Source: Christensenella sp. UBA2853
Lineage (GTDB): Bacteria > Bacillota > Clostridia > Christensenellales > Aristaeellaceae
Direction: 5' to 3'
DNA: 64,000 nt
Assembly: GCA_002350845.1 (NCBI GenBank)
Contig: DEFL01000005.1
Location: 54,002-118,001 of the forward strand
In this document: one piece after another, positions 8,891 through 18,155 of the stretch
How positions within the stretch are numbered: position 1 is the first letter of the stretch
Layout: every line of letters starts with the position of its first letter
Position numbers and translations under genes: made by a program
Notes under the pieces: model-generated
Told to the model about the DNA's origin: nothing
Databases searched by the model: none
Seen by the model: only the letters and a program-made list of their open reading frames with translations

Positions 8891-9156
8891 CATTCCTTAC
8901 CTGGCTGTTACTGGGATTTCTGATCGTCTGCGCATTGTCGGTCGCACTGACGAAAAACCTGCTGGCCTCGGTCATCATTCTGATGTCCTATTCCCTGATC
9001 ATGAGCGTCATCTGGATTCTGCTTCAGAGTCCCGATCTGGCCATCACAGAGGCTGCCGTCGGCGCCGGCATTACCAGTGTCCTGTTTTTTGTGACACTCA
9101 AACGAATCCATGCCATCGATGAAGATAGGAAGGATCAAGATGAGCAGAAAAGCTGA
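8887..9156 (+). CDS. MbhD-like subunit (DUF4040; MrpA C-terminal-like)
   Basis: An 89-residue protein with a GTG start at 8887 overlapping the mrpG stop. The pattern LLASVIILMSYSLIMSVIWILLQSPDLAITEAAVGAG is the core of the DUF4040/MbhD family, which corresponds to part of the C-terminal extension of full-length MrpA. P-D-L-A-I-T-E-A-A-V-G-A-G is almost invariant in that family. Its presence as a separate gene is the Mbh arrangement rather than the Bacillus mrpA fusion. It overlaps the next gene by 17 bp. Confidence 0.85.
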   Translation: MTFLTWLLLGFLIVCALSVALTKNLLASVIILMSYSLIMSVIWILLQSPDLAITEAAVGAGITSVLFFVTLKRIHAIDEDRKDQDEQKS

Positions 9157-10144
9157 AAACTGGGATACCTCATGGCAGAAACGCGCCGCTGACTGGCTTC
9201 GCGACGGTACAGATGCGCTGGACCGGGCCATGATATCCGAAATGACTGAAGCCCCGGCTGTCGCGCCGGAAGATGTTCCTGGCGCAGCGGACGTCTTTGA
9301 GAAAAAAGTGCAAGAGGATCATGAGAAAGAAAACGCGATCTATCAGACGCTCCATGAACGCACCATGACCCGTGGCCTGCATCATGCCCGGATTCTGTAC
9401 CGCGTTCTCTCGATCCTGGTCTGCGTTGGCATCATTCTGAGTCTTCTTCATGCCGTCATGGAAATGCCTGTATTCGGATCTCCGGACTCTCCGGTCGTGA
9501 ACGACGTCTCCAGACGGTACATTGAAGATGGCCTGAAGGAAACCGGAGCTGTCAATATTGTCGCCGGCATGATTCTGGATTACCGCGCCTTTGATACGCT
9601 CGGCGAATCGACTGTGCTGTTTATCGCAAGCTGCGCAGTCATGATTCTCCTCAGGCGGGACCGGAACCGGAGCGGAGAGCTGGAAAAGGGATCGCTTCCC
9701 GAGGACCGGGACATCATCTATGAACCGCACTTCGATCCGATTCTCCAGAAGAGTGCAGCTTTCCTGACACCGGTCATCCTGCTCTTCGGCGTGTATGTTG
9801 TGCTCAACGGTCACATCTCACCCGGCGGCGGATTCTCCGGCGGTGCCATTCTCGGTGCTGCCCTGATGCTGTTCCGCAATGCCTACGGCGTCAAAAATAC
9901 CCGGCGCTTTTTTACCAGCCGGACGTTTACAACCGTGGTCTTTCTTGCGCTGCTGTTTTATGCTGGCGCCAAGTCCTATGTCTTCTACACCGGCGGAAAC
10001 GGACTGGAGAGCGGGATTCCTCTGGGCACACCGGGTGCCATCCTCTCCTCCGGCCTGATTCTTCCTCTGGATGTCTGTGTCGGAGCCATTGTTTCCTGCA
10101 CCATGTATACCTTTTTCGCGCTGTTCAGAAGGGGGGAAGTCTGA
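9140..10144 (+). CDS. MbhE-MrpB fusion subunit
   Basis: 334 residues in three parts. First is a charged N-terminal cytoplasmic stretch of about 75 residues. Second is an MbhE-like domain (about 85-165), recognised by S-R-R-Y-I-E-D-G-L-K-E-T-G-A-V-N followed by ILDYRAFDTLGESTVLF. Third is an MrpB domain (about 205-330) with TPVILLFGVYVVLNGHISPGG and GFSGGAILGAAL. In Pyrococcus-type Mbh these are two proteins (MbhE and MbhF), and in Mrp the first is the end of MrpA. ATG 9140 was chosen because AGGAAGGAT precedes it. Both domains are membrane subunits of the antiporter module. Confidence 0.85.
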   Translation: MSRKAENWDTSWQKRAADWLRDGTDALDRAMISEMTEAPAVAPEDVPGAADVFEKKVQEDHEKENAIYQTLHERTMTRGLHHARILYRVLSILVCVGIILSLLHAVMEMPVFGSPDSPVVNDVSRRYIEDGLKETGAVNIVAGMILDYRAFDTLGESTVLFIASCAVMILLRRDRNRSGELEKGSLPEDRDIIYEPHFDPILQKSAAFLTPVILLFGVYVVLNGHISPGGGFSGGAILGAALMLFRNAYGVKNTRRFFTSRTFTTVVFLALLFYAGAKSYVFYTGGNGLESGIPLGTPGAILSSGLILPLDVCVGAIVSCTMYTFFALFRRGEV

Positions 10145-10145
10145 G

Positions 10146-10523
10146 ATGTCCGCATCGCTTGCAGATCATATCTATGAGGTCGCTTCCGTCATTCTTTTCG
10201 GCATCGGGTTTACCACCCTGCTTCTGGACCGCAATCTGATCAAGAAAATCATCGGCATGAATATCATGGACACGTCGGTCTATCTGTTTCTTGCCTCCAT
10301 GGGATACATTACCGGGCGCACCGCCCCCATCGGGGATGGAACACCGCCAAGCGCAGAGAACATCATCAATCCGGTGCCCGCAGGCCTTGTTCTGACCGGC
10401 ATTGTTGTCTCGGTCTCCGTCACCGCGCTGATGCTGGCCCTGACGATCCGCCTGTACCGCAGGTACGGCACACTGGACATTGATCAGATTGTCACCCTGG
10501 CACGAAAGGGGGATGAGCCCTGA
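10146..10523 (+). CDS. mrpC: Mrp antiporter subunit C (MrpC/NuoK-like, MbhG-like)
   Basis: 125 residues with three TM segments. LLLDRNLIKKIIGMNIMDTSVYLFL is the NuoK/MrpC core, and the NPVPAGLVLTGIVVSVSVTALMLALTIRLYRRYGT segment is characteristic of MrpC. It aligns with complex I NuoK, a subunit next to the proton path. ATG 10146 lies 1 bp after the stop of the previous gene, and the stop codon overlaps the next start (ATGA). Confidence 0.92.
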   Translation: MSASLADHIYEVASVILFGIGFTTLLLDRNLIKKIIGMNIMDTSVYLFLASMGYITGRTAPIGDGTPPSAENIINPVPAGLVLTGIVVSVSVTALMLALTIRLYRRYGTLDIDQIVTLARKGDEP

Positions 10524-12010
10524 TGGCATTGCTCCGCAATGTTCCCTTCGCTTCCATCCTTGCCTGCATGGTCATTTCCGTCATCTCCATGGTCTTCCGG
10601 GGACGGGTTGCAAAAGTACTCAGCTATCTGCTCTCCACGGTTCTCCTTGCAGCCTCGATCGCCCTGTCCTGGTATTTTCTTCAGGGCAATGATGCCTTCG
10701 TGTTCACCATGGGCCACTTCGGAGACCCCTGGGGCAATGAACTGAGGGCCGGGCTTCTGGAAAGTGTCATGGCCTCCGCCATGTGCCTGATTGTGCTCGC
10801 TGCTCTGGCCGGCGGTTCCTACATGATCCGCTCGGAGATTCCGGACGGCAAGAAAAATCTCTTTTATATCATGGCTGACCTCATGCTGGCCGCTGTGATG
10901 GCCCTGATCTATACCAATGACCTGTTTACATCCTATGTGTTCATCGAGATTGCCACCATCTCCGCCGGCGGTCTGACCATGAGCCGGCAGAACGGCCGTG
11001 CACTGGCCTCCTCGGCGAGATACATGATCATGAATCTCGTCGGCTCCGGTCTTTGCCTGATGGGCATCACCATTCTCTACGGGACGACCGGTCATCTGCT
11101 CATGGGCAGTCTGCAGAGCGCTGTGCATTCACTCTTTGAGAACGGCAGCTATCACCTTCCGCTGATGGCGTCGCTGATTCTTCTCACGGTCGGCCTCTCC
11201 ATCAAGTCCGGTCTGTTCCCCTTCCATGAGTGGCTGCCTGACACCTACAGCTACGGCGTGACCGCCGGAAGCGCGCTGCTCTCCTCGGTCATCTCCAAAG
11301 GCTATATCTTCCTGCTCATCAAGCTCTACACCCGTGTCTTCGGATTGGATCTTGTGCGCGACTCCCATATCTGCATCCTGCTGTTTGCCTTCGGCACAAT
11401 GGGCCTGATCATTGGCTCGCTGCGTGCCACCCAGGCCACCGATATCCGCAGAATGGTTTCCTATTCTTCCATCGCGCAGATCGGCTATATCTATATTGCC
11501 CTTGGCCTTGGAACACAGGAAGGCGTCATCGCTGCGGTCTTCCATATGCTGGTTCATGCATTCGGCAAGTCCATGCTCTTCCTGTCCTCCGGTGCGCTGA
11601 TCCAGGCATCAGGCGGGGCCAGTGATTTCATCTCTCTTCGCGGCTCTGCCCGGCGTGATATTCCGGCAGGCGTTGCTTTCACGGTCGGCGCCATGAGCCT
11701 GACCGGCGTGCCCCTCCTGGGCGGGTTTGTGTCCAAGATCTATATTGCTCAGGCCGCCATTGCGCGCGGCGGGCTCTATGCTGTCATTGTCCTGCTGGGA
11801 CTGGCTGCCTCGACCTTCCTCAATACCCTGTATTTTCTCCGCACCGTCATCACCATTTACCGCTCCGACACGGATGCTGAAGCTGCAGCCCACGCAGGTC
11901 TGGTGAACAGTCTGTTTCTGTGTGCGATGGTCATTCTGAATTTTGCACTCGGTATTGCTTCCCGTCCGCTGTACAATGCCCTGCTCTCCGGGCTGAATAT
12001 GTTTATCTGA
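10523..12010 (+). CDS. mrpD: Antiporter subunit 1 of 4, MrpD/NuoN-like (MbhH-like)
   Basis: A 495-residue polytopic protein of the proton-translocating NADH-quinone oxidoreductase chain family (NuoL/M/N). The expected charged residues of a pumping subunit are present: Glu in YVFIEIATISAGG (TM5), Lys in GLSIKSGLFPFHEWLP (TM7), Lys in HAFGKSMLFLSSGAL, and Lys in GGFVSKIYIAQ (TM12). Position directly after mrpC matches mrpD in all Mrp operons and mbhH in Mbh. It is translationally coupled to mrpC by a 1-bp stop/start overlap. Confidence 0.9.
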   Translation: MALLRNVPFASILACMVISVISMVFRGRVAKVLSYLLSTVLLAASIALSWYFLQGNDAFVFTMGHFGDPWGNELRAGLLESVMASAMCLIVLAALAGGSYMIRSEIPDGKKNLFYIMADLMLAAVMALIYTNDLFTSYVFIEIATISAGGLTMSRQNGRALASSARYMIMNLVGSGLCLMGITILYGTTGHLLMGSLQSAVHSLFENGSYHLPLMASLILLTVGLSIKSGLFPFHEWLPDTYSYGVTAGSALLSSVISKGYIFLLIKLYTRVFGLDLVRDSHICILLFAFGTMGLIIGSLRATQATDIRRMVSYSSIAQIGYIYIALGLGTQEGVIAAVFHMLVHAFGKSMLFLSSGALIQASGGASDFISLRGSARRDIPAGVAFTVGAMSLTGVPLLGGFVSKIYIAQAAIARGGLYAVIVLLGLAASTFLNTLYFLRTVITIYRSDTDAEAAAHAGLVNSLFLCAMVILNFALGIASRPLYNALLSGLNMFI

Positions 12011-12027
12011 TGAATGGAGGATACACC

Positions 12028-13506
12028 ATGACAATCCTGATGATGGTTCTGACCATCCTGCTCCCTGCAGCAGGTGCACTGGCCCTCAAACTGATTCCGG
12101 GCCTGAACGCTGACAGAAAACGCCTGTATCTGGTGACAGGCTGTGCACTGCTTGCGGACTGTGTCCTTGCCGCGATCACAGCCCTGTGCGGCGATGCCGA
12201 GTGGACATTCCTGCGTCTGGCGGACAGCCTCCCTCTGATGCTCAAGAGCGATATGCTCTCCCGCTTTTTCTGCGTGTTCTTCACCGTCATGTGGACGGTC
12301 CCTGTGCTCTATTCCTACCGGTACATGGAGCATGAAGGCCATGACAGACGCTACAACATGTTCTATCTGCTCACGCTCGCTGCGCTCAATGCGCTTGCTT
12401 TTTCCGGCACAGCTGTCACCATGTATCTGAATTTTGAAATGATGACGCTGCTCTCCGTTGCACTGGTCCTCCATGAGATGACCAAGGATGCCATTGCTGC
12501 CGGCCTGAAGTACCTGATCTACTCCATTGCCGGTGCGACCATGGGCCTCCTGGGCATCTTCTATCTCGCGACGAACACAAACGGTGCCGTCTTTGTACCC
12601 GGCGGATCCCTGGACGCTTCTGCAATGACCGTGTCCCCCACCGTGATGATGGTCATTCTGCTGATCACCCTCGTCGGTTTTGGTACCAAGGCCGGCATGT
12701 TCCCCATGCATGCCTGGCTGCCCACAGCGCACCCCATTGCACCCGCACCGGCTTCCGCTGTGCTCTCGGGTGTCATCACCAAGGCTGGCGTTCTGTGCAT
12801 TCTCCGCATCATCTTCTATGTCGTCGGTGCCGATTTTATCCGCGGCACCTGGCTGCAGCAGACACTGCTGACGCTTTCCCTGCTCACCGTCTTCATGGGT
12901 TCCATGATGGCCTTCCGCACGGATCTTTTCAAAAAGCGTCTGGCCTACTCCACCGTGTCACAGGTTTCCTATGTGCTGATGGGCATCTTTATGCTCCAGC
13001 CCACTGCCCTGACCGGATCTCTCCTGCATATCATCTTCCACTCCACCATCAAGACCACGCTGTTCCTTGCTGCCGGCGCCATCATTCATCAGACCGGAAA
13101 GACCAAGGTCAGTGAACTGGAGGGCATCGGCAAGCAGATGCCTGTCACGATCTGGTGCTTTACACTCGCTTCCCTCGGCCTGATCGGCATTCCTCCCACG
13201 GGCGGCTTTATCAGCAAGTGGAATCTTGCCCAGGGTGCCCTGGCTTCCGGCACCGGCATCTTCTCCTGGCTCGGCCCGGTTGTGCTGCTGATCTCTGCCC
13301 TTCTCACCGCCGGTTATCTTCTGCCGGTCACCATTCATGGATTCTTCCCCGGAAAAGACTTTGACTATGAGGGACTCCAGACCTGTGAGTGCCACCGCTT
13401 TATGCTCATCTCCATGATCCTCTGTGTCGTCTTTGTGATTCTCGGCGGCATGTTCCCCGGCGCTTTCACTGCCTTTTTCGGCCGGATTGCGTCCTCGTTG
13501 ATGTAA
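12028..13506 (+). CDS. Antiporter subunit 2 of 4, NuoM/MrpD-like
   Basis: 492 residues, a second NuoL/M/N-type protein. The key residues are kept: Glu in YLNFEMMTLLSV, Lys in GFGTKAGMFPMHAWLP, Lys in HSTIKTTLFLAAGAI, and Lys in GGFISKWNLAQGA. The start was set at ATG 12028, which has GGAGG seven bases upstream; an in-frame ATG at 12010 overlaps the previous stop and is less likely. A separate duplicate of the MrpD type is not part of standard seven-gene Mrp operons. Confidence 0.88.
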   Translation: MTILMMVLTILLPAAGALALKLIPGLNADRKRLYLVTGCALLADCVLAAITALCGDAEWTFLRLADSLPLMLKSDMLSRFFCVFFTVMWTVPVLYSYRYMEHEGHDRRYNMFYLLTLAALNALAFSGTAVTMYLNFEMMTLLSVALVLHEMTKDAIAAGLKYLIYSIAGATMGLLGIFYLATNTNGAVFVPGGSLDASAMTVSPTVMMVILLITLVGFGTKAGMFPMHAWLPTAHPIAPAPASAVLSGVITKAGVLCILRIIFYVVGADFIRGTWLQQTLLTLSLLTVFMGSMMAFRTDLFKKRLAYSTVSQVSYVLMGIFMLQPTALTGSLLHIIFHSTIKTTLFLAAGAIIHQTGKTKVSELEGIGKQMPVTIWCFTLASLGLIGIPPTGGFISKWNLAQGALASGTGIFSWLGPVVLLISALLTAGYLLPVTIHGFFPGKDFDYEGLQTCECHRFMLISMILCVVFVILGGMFPGAFTAFFGRIASSLM

Positions 13507-13519
13507 GGCAGGGATCATC

Positions 13520-14986
13520 ATGTTGCTTTTTCTCAATGTGCTCTTCCCGGTGATCATGGGAGCCATTCTGCCCCTGTTCCGCATGAAAAGCCGAACCCTC
13601 CGTTCCGTCTATGTCATGCTGGTCACCTGCATCACTTCCGTCCTCGCTTTCTACAATGTTTTCTCTTCCCCGTCCGACACCGCGTTCGTGTTTCTGCACC
13701 TGACCGAGAAAGCAGTCTGCATGCTGCAGCTCGATGACATGGGCAGACTGTTCACCGGACTGATTGCCTTCCTGTGGCCGATGGCTGTGCTGTACAGCCT
13801 TGAGTACATGGAGCACGAAGGAGGGGAAAACAGCTTTTTCGCCTGGTACACCATGACCTACGGCATTACACTGGGCATTGCGATGAGCGGCGACCTGATC
13901 ACACTCTATGTGTTCTATGAACTGCTCACCCTGGCCACGCTCCCGCTGGTCATGCACCGTCTGATCAACGGCCGTGCCGCTGCCGGACTGAAGTATCTGT
14001 ACTATTCACTGCTCGGTGCCGCTCTCGCCTTTGCCGGCATTATGCTGGTCTTCTTTTACGGCGACAGCACATCCTTCACCTACGGCGGCGTCCTGACCGG
14101 TCTTGCGGATGAACAGAAGCCGCTGCTGCGCTTTGGCTACCTGCTCGCATTTCTGGGAATGGGCGTCAAGGCGGCTGTCTTTCCCCTGCACGACTGGCTT
14201 CCGTCCGTTTCCGTCGCGCCGACACCGGTCACCGCGCTTCTGCATGCCGTGGCTGTGGTCAAAGCGGGTGCCATTGCCGTGATCCGCGTGACCTTCTATG
14301 CGTTCGGTCCTGCGCTGATTGCCGGCACCTGGGCTCAGGCGCTTCCGTTCTGCCTGGCCGCCTTCACGGTGGTCTTCGGTTCCGCCATGGCCGTCAAGGA
14401 AAAGCATTTCAAGCGCCGCCTGGCGTATTCCACAGTCAGCAATCTATCCTATATTGTCATGGGCGCGCTCCTGCTCACCCCTGAAGGACTCGATGGCGCA
14501 CTGAATCACCTGATCTTCCATGCACTCATGAAGATCACCCTGTTCTGTGCCTGCGGTGCCATCATGACACAGACCGACCGGGAGTATGTCTCCGAGCTGC
14601 ACGGTCTGGGACACGCCATGCCGGTGACCTTTGTCACCCTGACGGTCGCCGCGGTCTCGCTCGTGGGCATTCCGCCCTTCATTGGATTTATCAGCAAGTG
14701 GAAGCTGGCGCAGGCCGGCGTCATGGCCGGTGATTTCTACAGCATCGTTGCACCGGCTGCGCTGGTCCTGTCTGCGATTCTCACCGCCATCTATCTGTTC
14801 ATCCCCGTGGCCTATGCCTGGTTCCCGGCAAAGGATATCCCGGAGTCCAAACCGGCGGGTTCTCTCGATCCCACCTGGAAAATGAAGCTCCCGCTGATCA
14901 TCTGGTGTGCAGCCATTCTGGTTCTGTCCGTATATTCTTCCCCGCTCCAGTCTTTCATCTCAGAGATTGCCCGCGGTGCTATGTAA
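13520..14986 (+). CDS. Antiporter subunit 3 of 4, NuoM/MrpD-like
   Basis: 488 residues, a third NuoL/M/N-type protein. It has Glu in YVFYELLTLATLPLVMH, Lys in GMGVKAAVFPLHDWLPS, Lys in HALMKITLFCACGAI, and Lys in IGFISKWKLAQAGV. It resembles subunit 2 most closely (shared G-F-I-S-K-W-x-L-A-Q and KRRLAYSTVS blocks), which suggests a duplication. It starts 13 bp after its neighbour with AGGCAGGGAT as a weak ribosome-binding site. Confidence 0.88.
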   Translation: MLLFLNVLFPVIMGAILPLFRMKSRTLRSVYVMLVTCITSVLAFYNVFSSPSDTAFVFLHLTEKAVCMLQLDDMGRLFTGLIAFLWPMAVLYSLEYMEHEGGENSFFAWYTMTYGITLGIAMSGDLITLYVFYELLTLATLPLVMHRLINGRAAAGLKYLYYSLLGAALAFAGIMLVFFYGDSTSFTYGGVLTGLADEQKPLLRFGYLLAFLGMGVKAAVFPLHDWLPSVSVAPTPVTALLHAVAVVKAGAIAVIRVTFYAFGPALIAGTWAQALPFCLAAFTVVFGSAMAVKEKHFKRRLAYSTVSNLSYIVMGALLLTPEGLDGALNHLIFHALMKITLFCACGAIMTQTDREYVSELHGLGHAMPVTFVTLTVAAVSLVGIPPFIGFISKWKLAQAGVMAGDFYSIVAPAALVLSAILTAIYLFIPVAYAWFPAKDIPESKPAGSLDPTWKMKLPLIIWCAAILVLSVYSSPLQSFISEIARGAM

Positions 14987-15002
14987 GAAAGGAGGCTTTC
15001 CT

Positions 15003-17195
15003 GTGCAGCTGGTTTTACCCGGTCTGATCGTTTTTCCCATGCTCTGCGCGGTGGTCTCCTACCTGATCGGACGACATTCCCGGCGCGCAAGAGACTGGTT
15101 TGCGTGCTGTGCGGAGCTCACTGTGTTTGGCGTTACGCTCTGGCTGCTGATCCGCTCCCTGATGGGCCAGGAGGCACTGCAGTTTCACCTCGACGGCTTC
15201 TGCGGCCTGGGGATGAACCTCAGAGCTGACGGTTTCCGCACGCTGTACGCGTGCGTCGCCGGCCTCATGTGGGCAGGAACCGGTCTGTTCTCTCCCCAGT
15301 ATTTTGCTCACTACCGCAACCGCAACCGCTATCACTTTTTCTGTCTCCTGACTCTTGGCGCAACCCTGGGTGTCTTTCTCTCAGACGATCTTTACACCAC
15401 GTTTATCTTCTTTGAGATCATGTCCTTTACCAGTTACACCTGGGTCGCGCATGAGGAGACGCCTAGCGCCATGCGTGCCGCGGAAACCTACCTTGCGGTC
15501 GCTGTCATCGGCGGCATGGTCACCCTGATGGGCCTTTTCCTGATGTATCAGGCCCTCGGCACCCTCTCCTTTGACGGCATGCTACAGGCAGCGGAAGCAC
15601 TCGACTCCCGCAGGAGTCTGTACCTTCCCGGTGCACTGATCCTCTTTGGCTTTGGCGCCAAGGGCGGCATGTTCCCGGTGCATATCTGGCTGCCCAAGGC
15701 ACACCCGGTTGCCCCGGCACCGGCCTCGGCTCTGCTCTCCGGCATCCTGACCAAGACCGGCATCTTCGGCATCCTGGCCGTCTCGCTCTCTGTATTCCGC
15801 CACGATGCCGTGTGGGGCCTGGTGATTCTGCTTCTCGGCTGCGTCACCATGTTCCTCGGTGCCCTGCTCGGTCTGTTCTCGATTGATCTCAAGCGCACGC
15901 TGGCATGCTCTTCCATGAGCCAGATCGGATTTATTCTCGTCGGCATTGCCTGCCAGTGCCTCCTGGGCGAGGAAAGCAGCCTTGCTGCCCAGGGTACAGT
16001 GCTGCACATGGTCAATCATTCCCTGTTTAAGCTTGTCCTCTTCATGTGCGCCGGAACCGTCTACATGCATTTGCACAAACTGGACCTCAACGACATTCGC
16101 GGATGGGGCCGCAGCAAGCCGTTCCTAAAGATCTGCTTCCTGATGGCCGGACTCGGCATTTCCGGCATTCCGCTCTGGAGCGGTTTTGTGTCGAAATCCC
16201 TGCTGCACGAGGGCATCCTGGAATATGTGGCCGAGGGTGCCGCGTTTGCTCCAATCGCCAAAGCCGTGGAAATCATCTTTGTGATTACCGGCGGCCTGAC
16301 ACTGAGCTATATGACCAAGCTCTTTGTGGCGGTCTTTGTCGAAAAGCATCCGACCCGGCAGCAGGAGTTTGATGAGAACCGGCACTATCTCTCCCTTCCC
16401 GGAAAGATTGCCATTGGTCTTCCTGCACTGCTCATCTTCTTTTTCGGCCTGACGCCCTCCTTCTCGATGCGTGCGCTCTCTGATCTCGCCCTCCCGTTCC
16501 TGCGCAGCCATCCCCATGCCGTGCACTATTTTTCCGGTGAAAACCTTCTCGGAGCCGTGAAATCCGTGGCCGTTGCCGCCGTCGTGTATCCCTTCATCGT
16601 CCGGAAATGGATGATGCAGCCGGATCCCGAAACAGAGACGGAGCGCTATGTGAACCGCTGGCTCAAACACTTTGATCTTGAGGACTCCGTGTACCGGCCG
16701 CTGATTCAGGGCTTCCTCGCCGCCTTCGGATGGCTCTTCTCCCTGCTCGACCGGCTGCTGGAAGGTCTGCTCCTGCCTGCGCTCATGACCCTCGGCACGC
16801 TCATCGCAGAAGGCGCTGACCGTCTCAATGACCGCTGCCTGATTCCGCTGTGCACCTTTGTCGGCACCTTCTTCGGGCGTGTGCTCGACTCCGTCACCGA
16901 TCTGTCGGTGGTGGGACTCAAAAAGACCGTCATGCGCACGCGCACACCGGCTCAGCGGCCGACTGTCGGAAGTCTCTTCGCTTTCCGGCTCGGACAGCTT
17001 CTTGACCGCATCGTGGCCGTCCTCAATCACACGATCCTGCGGTTTCATCCCATCAAAACCCGGTTCGTCCCTGCTGTGGCTGCAGCAGAGGAAGACATGC
17101 TTGAAACGACCAGTTATTTTTCAAGGACCATTTCCTTCAGCCTGCTGATGTTTGCCATCGGCCTGCTGATCTTCCTGGTCCTGATCCTGAGATAA
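15003..17195 (+). CDS. Antiporter subunit 4 of 4, NuoL/MrpA N-terminal-like
   Basis: 730 residues with a GTG start at 15003, preceded by AAGGAGG. The core (about 1-500) has Glu in FIFFEIMSFTSYTWVAHEE, Lys in GFGAKGGMFPVHIWLP, Lys in HSLFKLVLFMCAGT and Lys in SGFVSKSLLHEG. The PKAHPVAPAPASALLSG block is NuoL/MrpA-like. The last 230 residues form a longer C-terminal extension with further amphipathic and TM segments, reminiscent of the NuoL lateral helix region, but not the MbhD/MbhE part of MrpA, which is encoded separately here. Last gene of the operon. Confidence 0.88.
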   Translation: MQLVLPGLIVFPMLCAVVSYLIGRHSRRARDWFACCAELTVFGVTLWLLIRSLMGQEALQFHLDGFCGLGMNLRADGFRTLYACVAGLMWAGTGLFSPQYFAHYRNRNRYHFFCLLTLGATLGVFLSDDLYTTFIFFEIMSFTSYTWVAHEETPSAMRAAETYLAVAVIGGMVTLMGLFLMYQALGTLSFDGMLQAAEALDSRRSLYLPGALILFGFGAKGGMFPVHIWLPKAHPVAPAPASALLSGILTKTGIFGILAVSLSVFRHDAVWGLVILLLGCVTMFLGALLGLFSIDLKRTLACSSMSQIGFILVGIACQCLLGEESSLAAQGTVLHMVNHSLFKLVLFMCAGTVYMHLHKLDLNDIRGWGRSKPFLKICFLMAGLGISGIPLWSGFVSKSLLHEGILEYVAEGAAFAPIAKAVEIIFVITGGLTLSYMTKLFVAVFVEKHPTRQQEFDENRHYLSLPGKIAIGLPALLIFFFGLTPSFSMRALSDLALPFLRSHPHAVHYFSGENLLGAVKSVAVAAVVYPFIVRKWMMQPDPETETERYVNRWLKHFDLEDSVYRPLIQGFLAAFGWLFSLLDRLLEGLLLPALMTLGTLIAEGADRLNDRCLIPLCTFVGTFFGRVLDSVTDLSVVGLKKTVMRTRTPAQRPTVGSLFAFRLGQLLDRIVAVLNHTILRFHPIKTRFVPAVAAAEEDMLETTSYFSRTISFSLLMFAIGLLIFLVLILR

Positions 17196-17205
17196 GCGCG
17201 AAAAG

Positions 17206-17231
17206 GGCTCCGGCACAAGCCGGAGCCTTTT
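17206..17231. terminator. Bidirectional terminator after the antiporter operon
   Basis: GGCTCCGGC (17206-17214) and GCCGGAGCC (17219-17227) form a perfect 9-bp stem with a 4-nt loop. T residues follow on the plus strand, and an A-run precedes it (a T-run on the minus strand). It therefore also suits the convergent esterase. Confidence 0.88.
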
Positions 17232-17261
17232 GCTGTATTCTTTTCATGGCTGAAGCCCGTT

Positions 17262-18107
17262 TCAGTCCTGTCTGGCCGTATACTTCCTGCAGGCCTCCTG
17301 AAATCGGCTGACCATCACATCTGCCGCGTGCTGTGCAGCCTCACTCTGCGGCTGCATCATATCATAGGCGTGATAGAAGCCCGGATAGAGATCTATCTCC
17401 GCTTCCACCCCGGCCTGCTTCAGGTTTTCAATGTACCTCACCGTCTCATCACGGAACGGTTCCAGTTCCCCGACAAAGGTATAGCAGGGCGGAAGCCCGC
17501 TGTAATCCACACACCTGGCCGGTGAAGCATAGCACGGAACAGCGTTTCGGTCCCTTAGAGCGCGCAGGTACAGTTTCCATGCAGCATGATTTCTTCTGGT
17601 ATTCCAGATCCTGGCGTGATTGTCTCTGGATGAGTCCGTATCAAAGCAGTCCAGCATGGGATAAAGCGGCATCTGAAACGCAATCTGCACCGTATGATGG
17701 TCCCTGGCATACATGCACAGGGCTGCTGTCAGTCCGCCGCCTGCGCTCTCGCCGCCCACCATGATCTGATCCTCCCGGATGCCGAGTTCGCCGGCTTGCT
17801 CTTTCATGTACACAAGCGCATCATGGCATTCCATCAGGGCAGCCGGGTACGGCTTTTTCCAGGACAGCGTGTAGGCCGGCGAGACGACGACGGCCCCGCA
17901 CCGCAACACCAGATCGATCGCACGGGACATATACACCATTTCCGGCATGCCGGTCAGATAGCCGCCGCCATGAATCCACAGGACGCCCGGTACACGTTTC
18001 TCTGCCGGCTCTTTCCGACGGGCAATCAACAGTTTCAGGCGTTTTGAGCCGGAGGGAATCCAGCGGTACTCTGCCAGGACCCCCTCCGGTTTCTTCCAGC
18101 TGATCAT
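17262..18107 (-). CDS. Alpha/beta-hydrolase fold-3 esterase (HSL family)
   Basis: 281 residues. The oxyanion-hole motif LWIHGGGYLTG and the nucleophile elbow VGGESAGGGL identify the hormone-sensitive-lipase-type esterase family. A Pro-rich HAYDM segment near the C terminus carries the likely catalytic His. Substrate unknown; small acyl esters are usual. ATG 18107 was chosen because AGGAG lies eight bases upstream; a GTG at 18134 is inside the upstream hairpin. It follows pncB by 48 bp and may be a passenger of the NAD salvage operon. Confidence 0.85.
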   Translation of the reverse strand: MISWKKPEGVLAEYRWIPSGSKRLKLLIARRKEPAEKRVPGVLWIHGGGYLTGMPEMVYMSRAIDLVLRCGAVVVSPAYTLSWKKPYPAALMECHDALVYMKEQAGELGIREDQIMVGGESAGGGLTAALCMYARDHHTVQIAFQMPLYPMLDCFDTDSSRDNHARIWNTRRNHAAWKLYLRALRDRNAVPCYASPARCVDYSGLPPCYTFVGELEPFRDETVRYIENLKQAGVEAEIDLYPGFYHAYDMMQPQSEAAQHAADVMVSRFQEACRKYTARQD

Positions 18108-18122
18108 CTTTTCCGCTCCTGG

Positions 18123-18141
18123 CCGGCCTGCCACAGGCCGG
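18123..18141 (-). repeat. Perfect inverted repeat between pncB and the esterase
   Basis: CCGGCCTG and CAGGCCGG flank a 3-nt loop. No T-run follows on the minus strand, so it is more likely an intercistronic RNA hairpin (stability or processing) than a terminator. Confidence 0.6.
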
Positions 18142-18155
18142 TTTTGTTTTGGATT

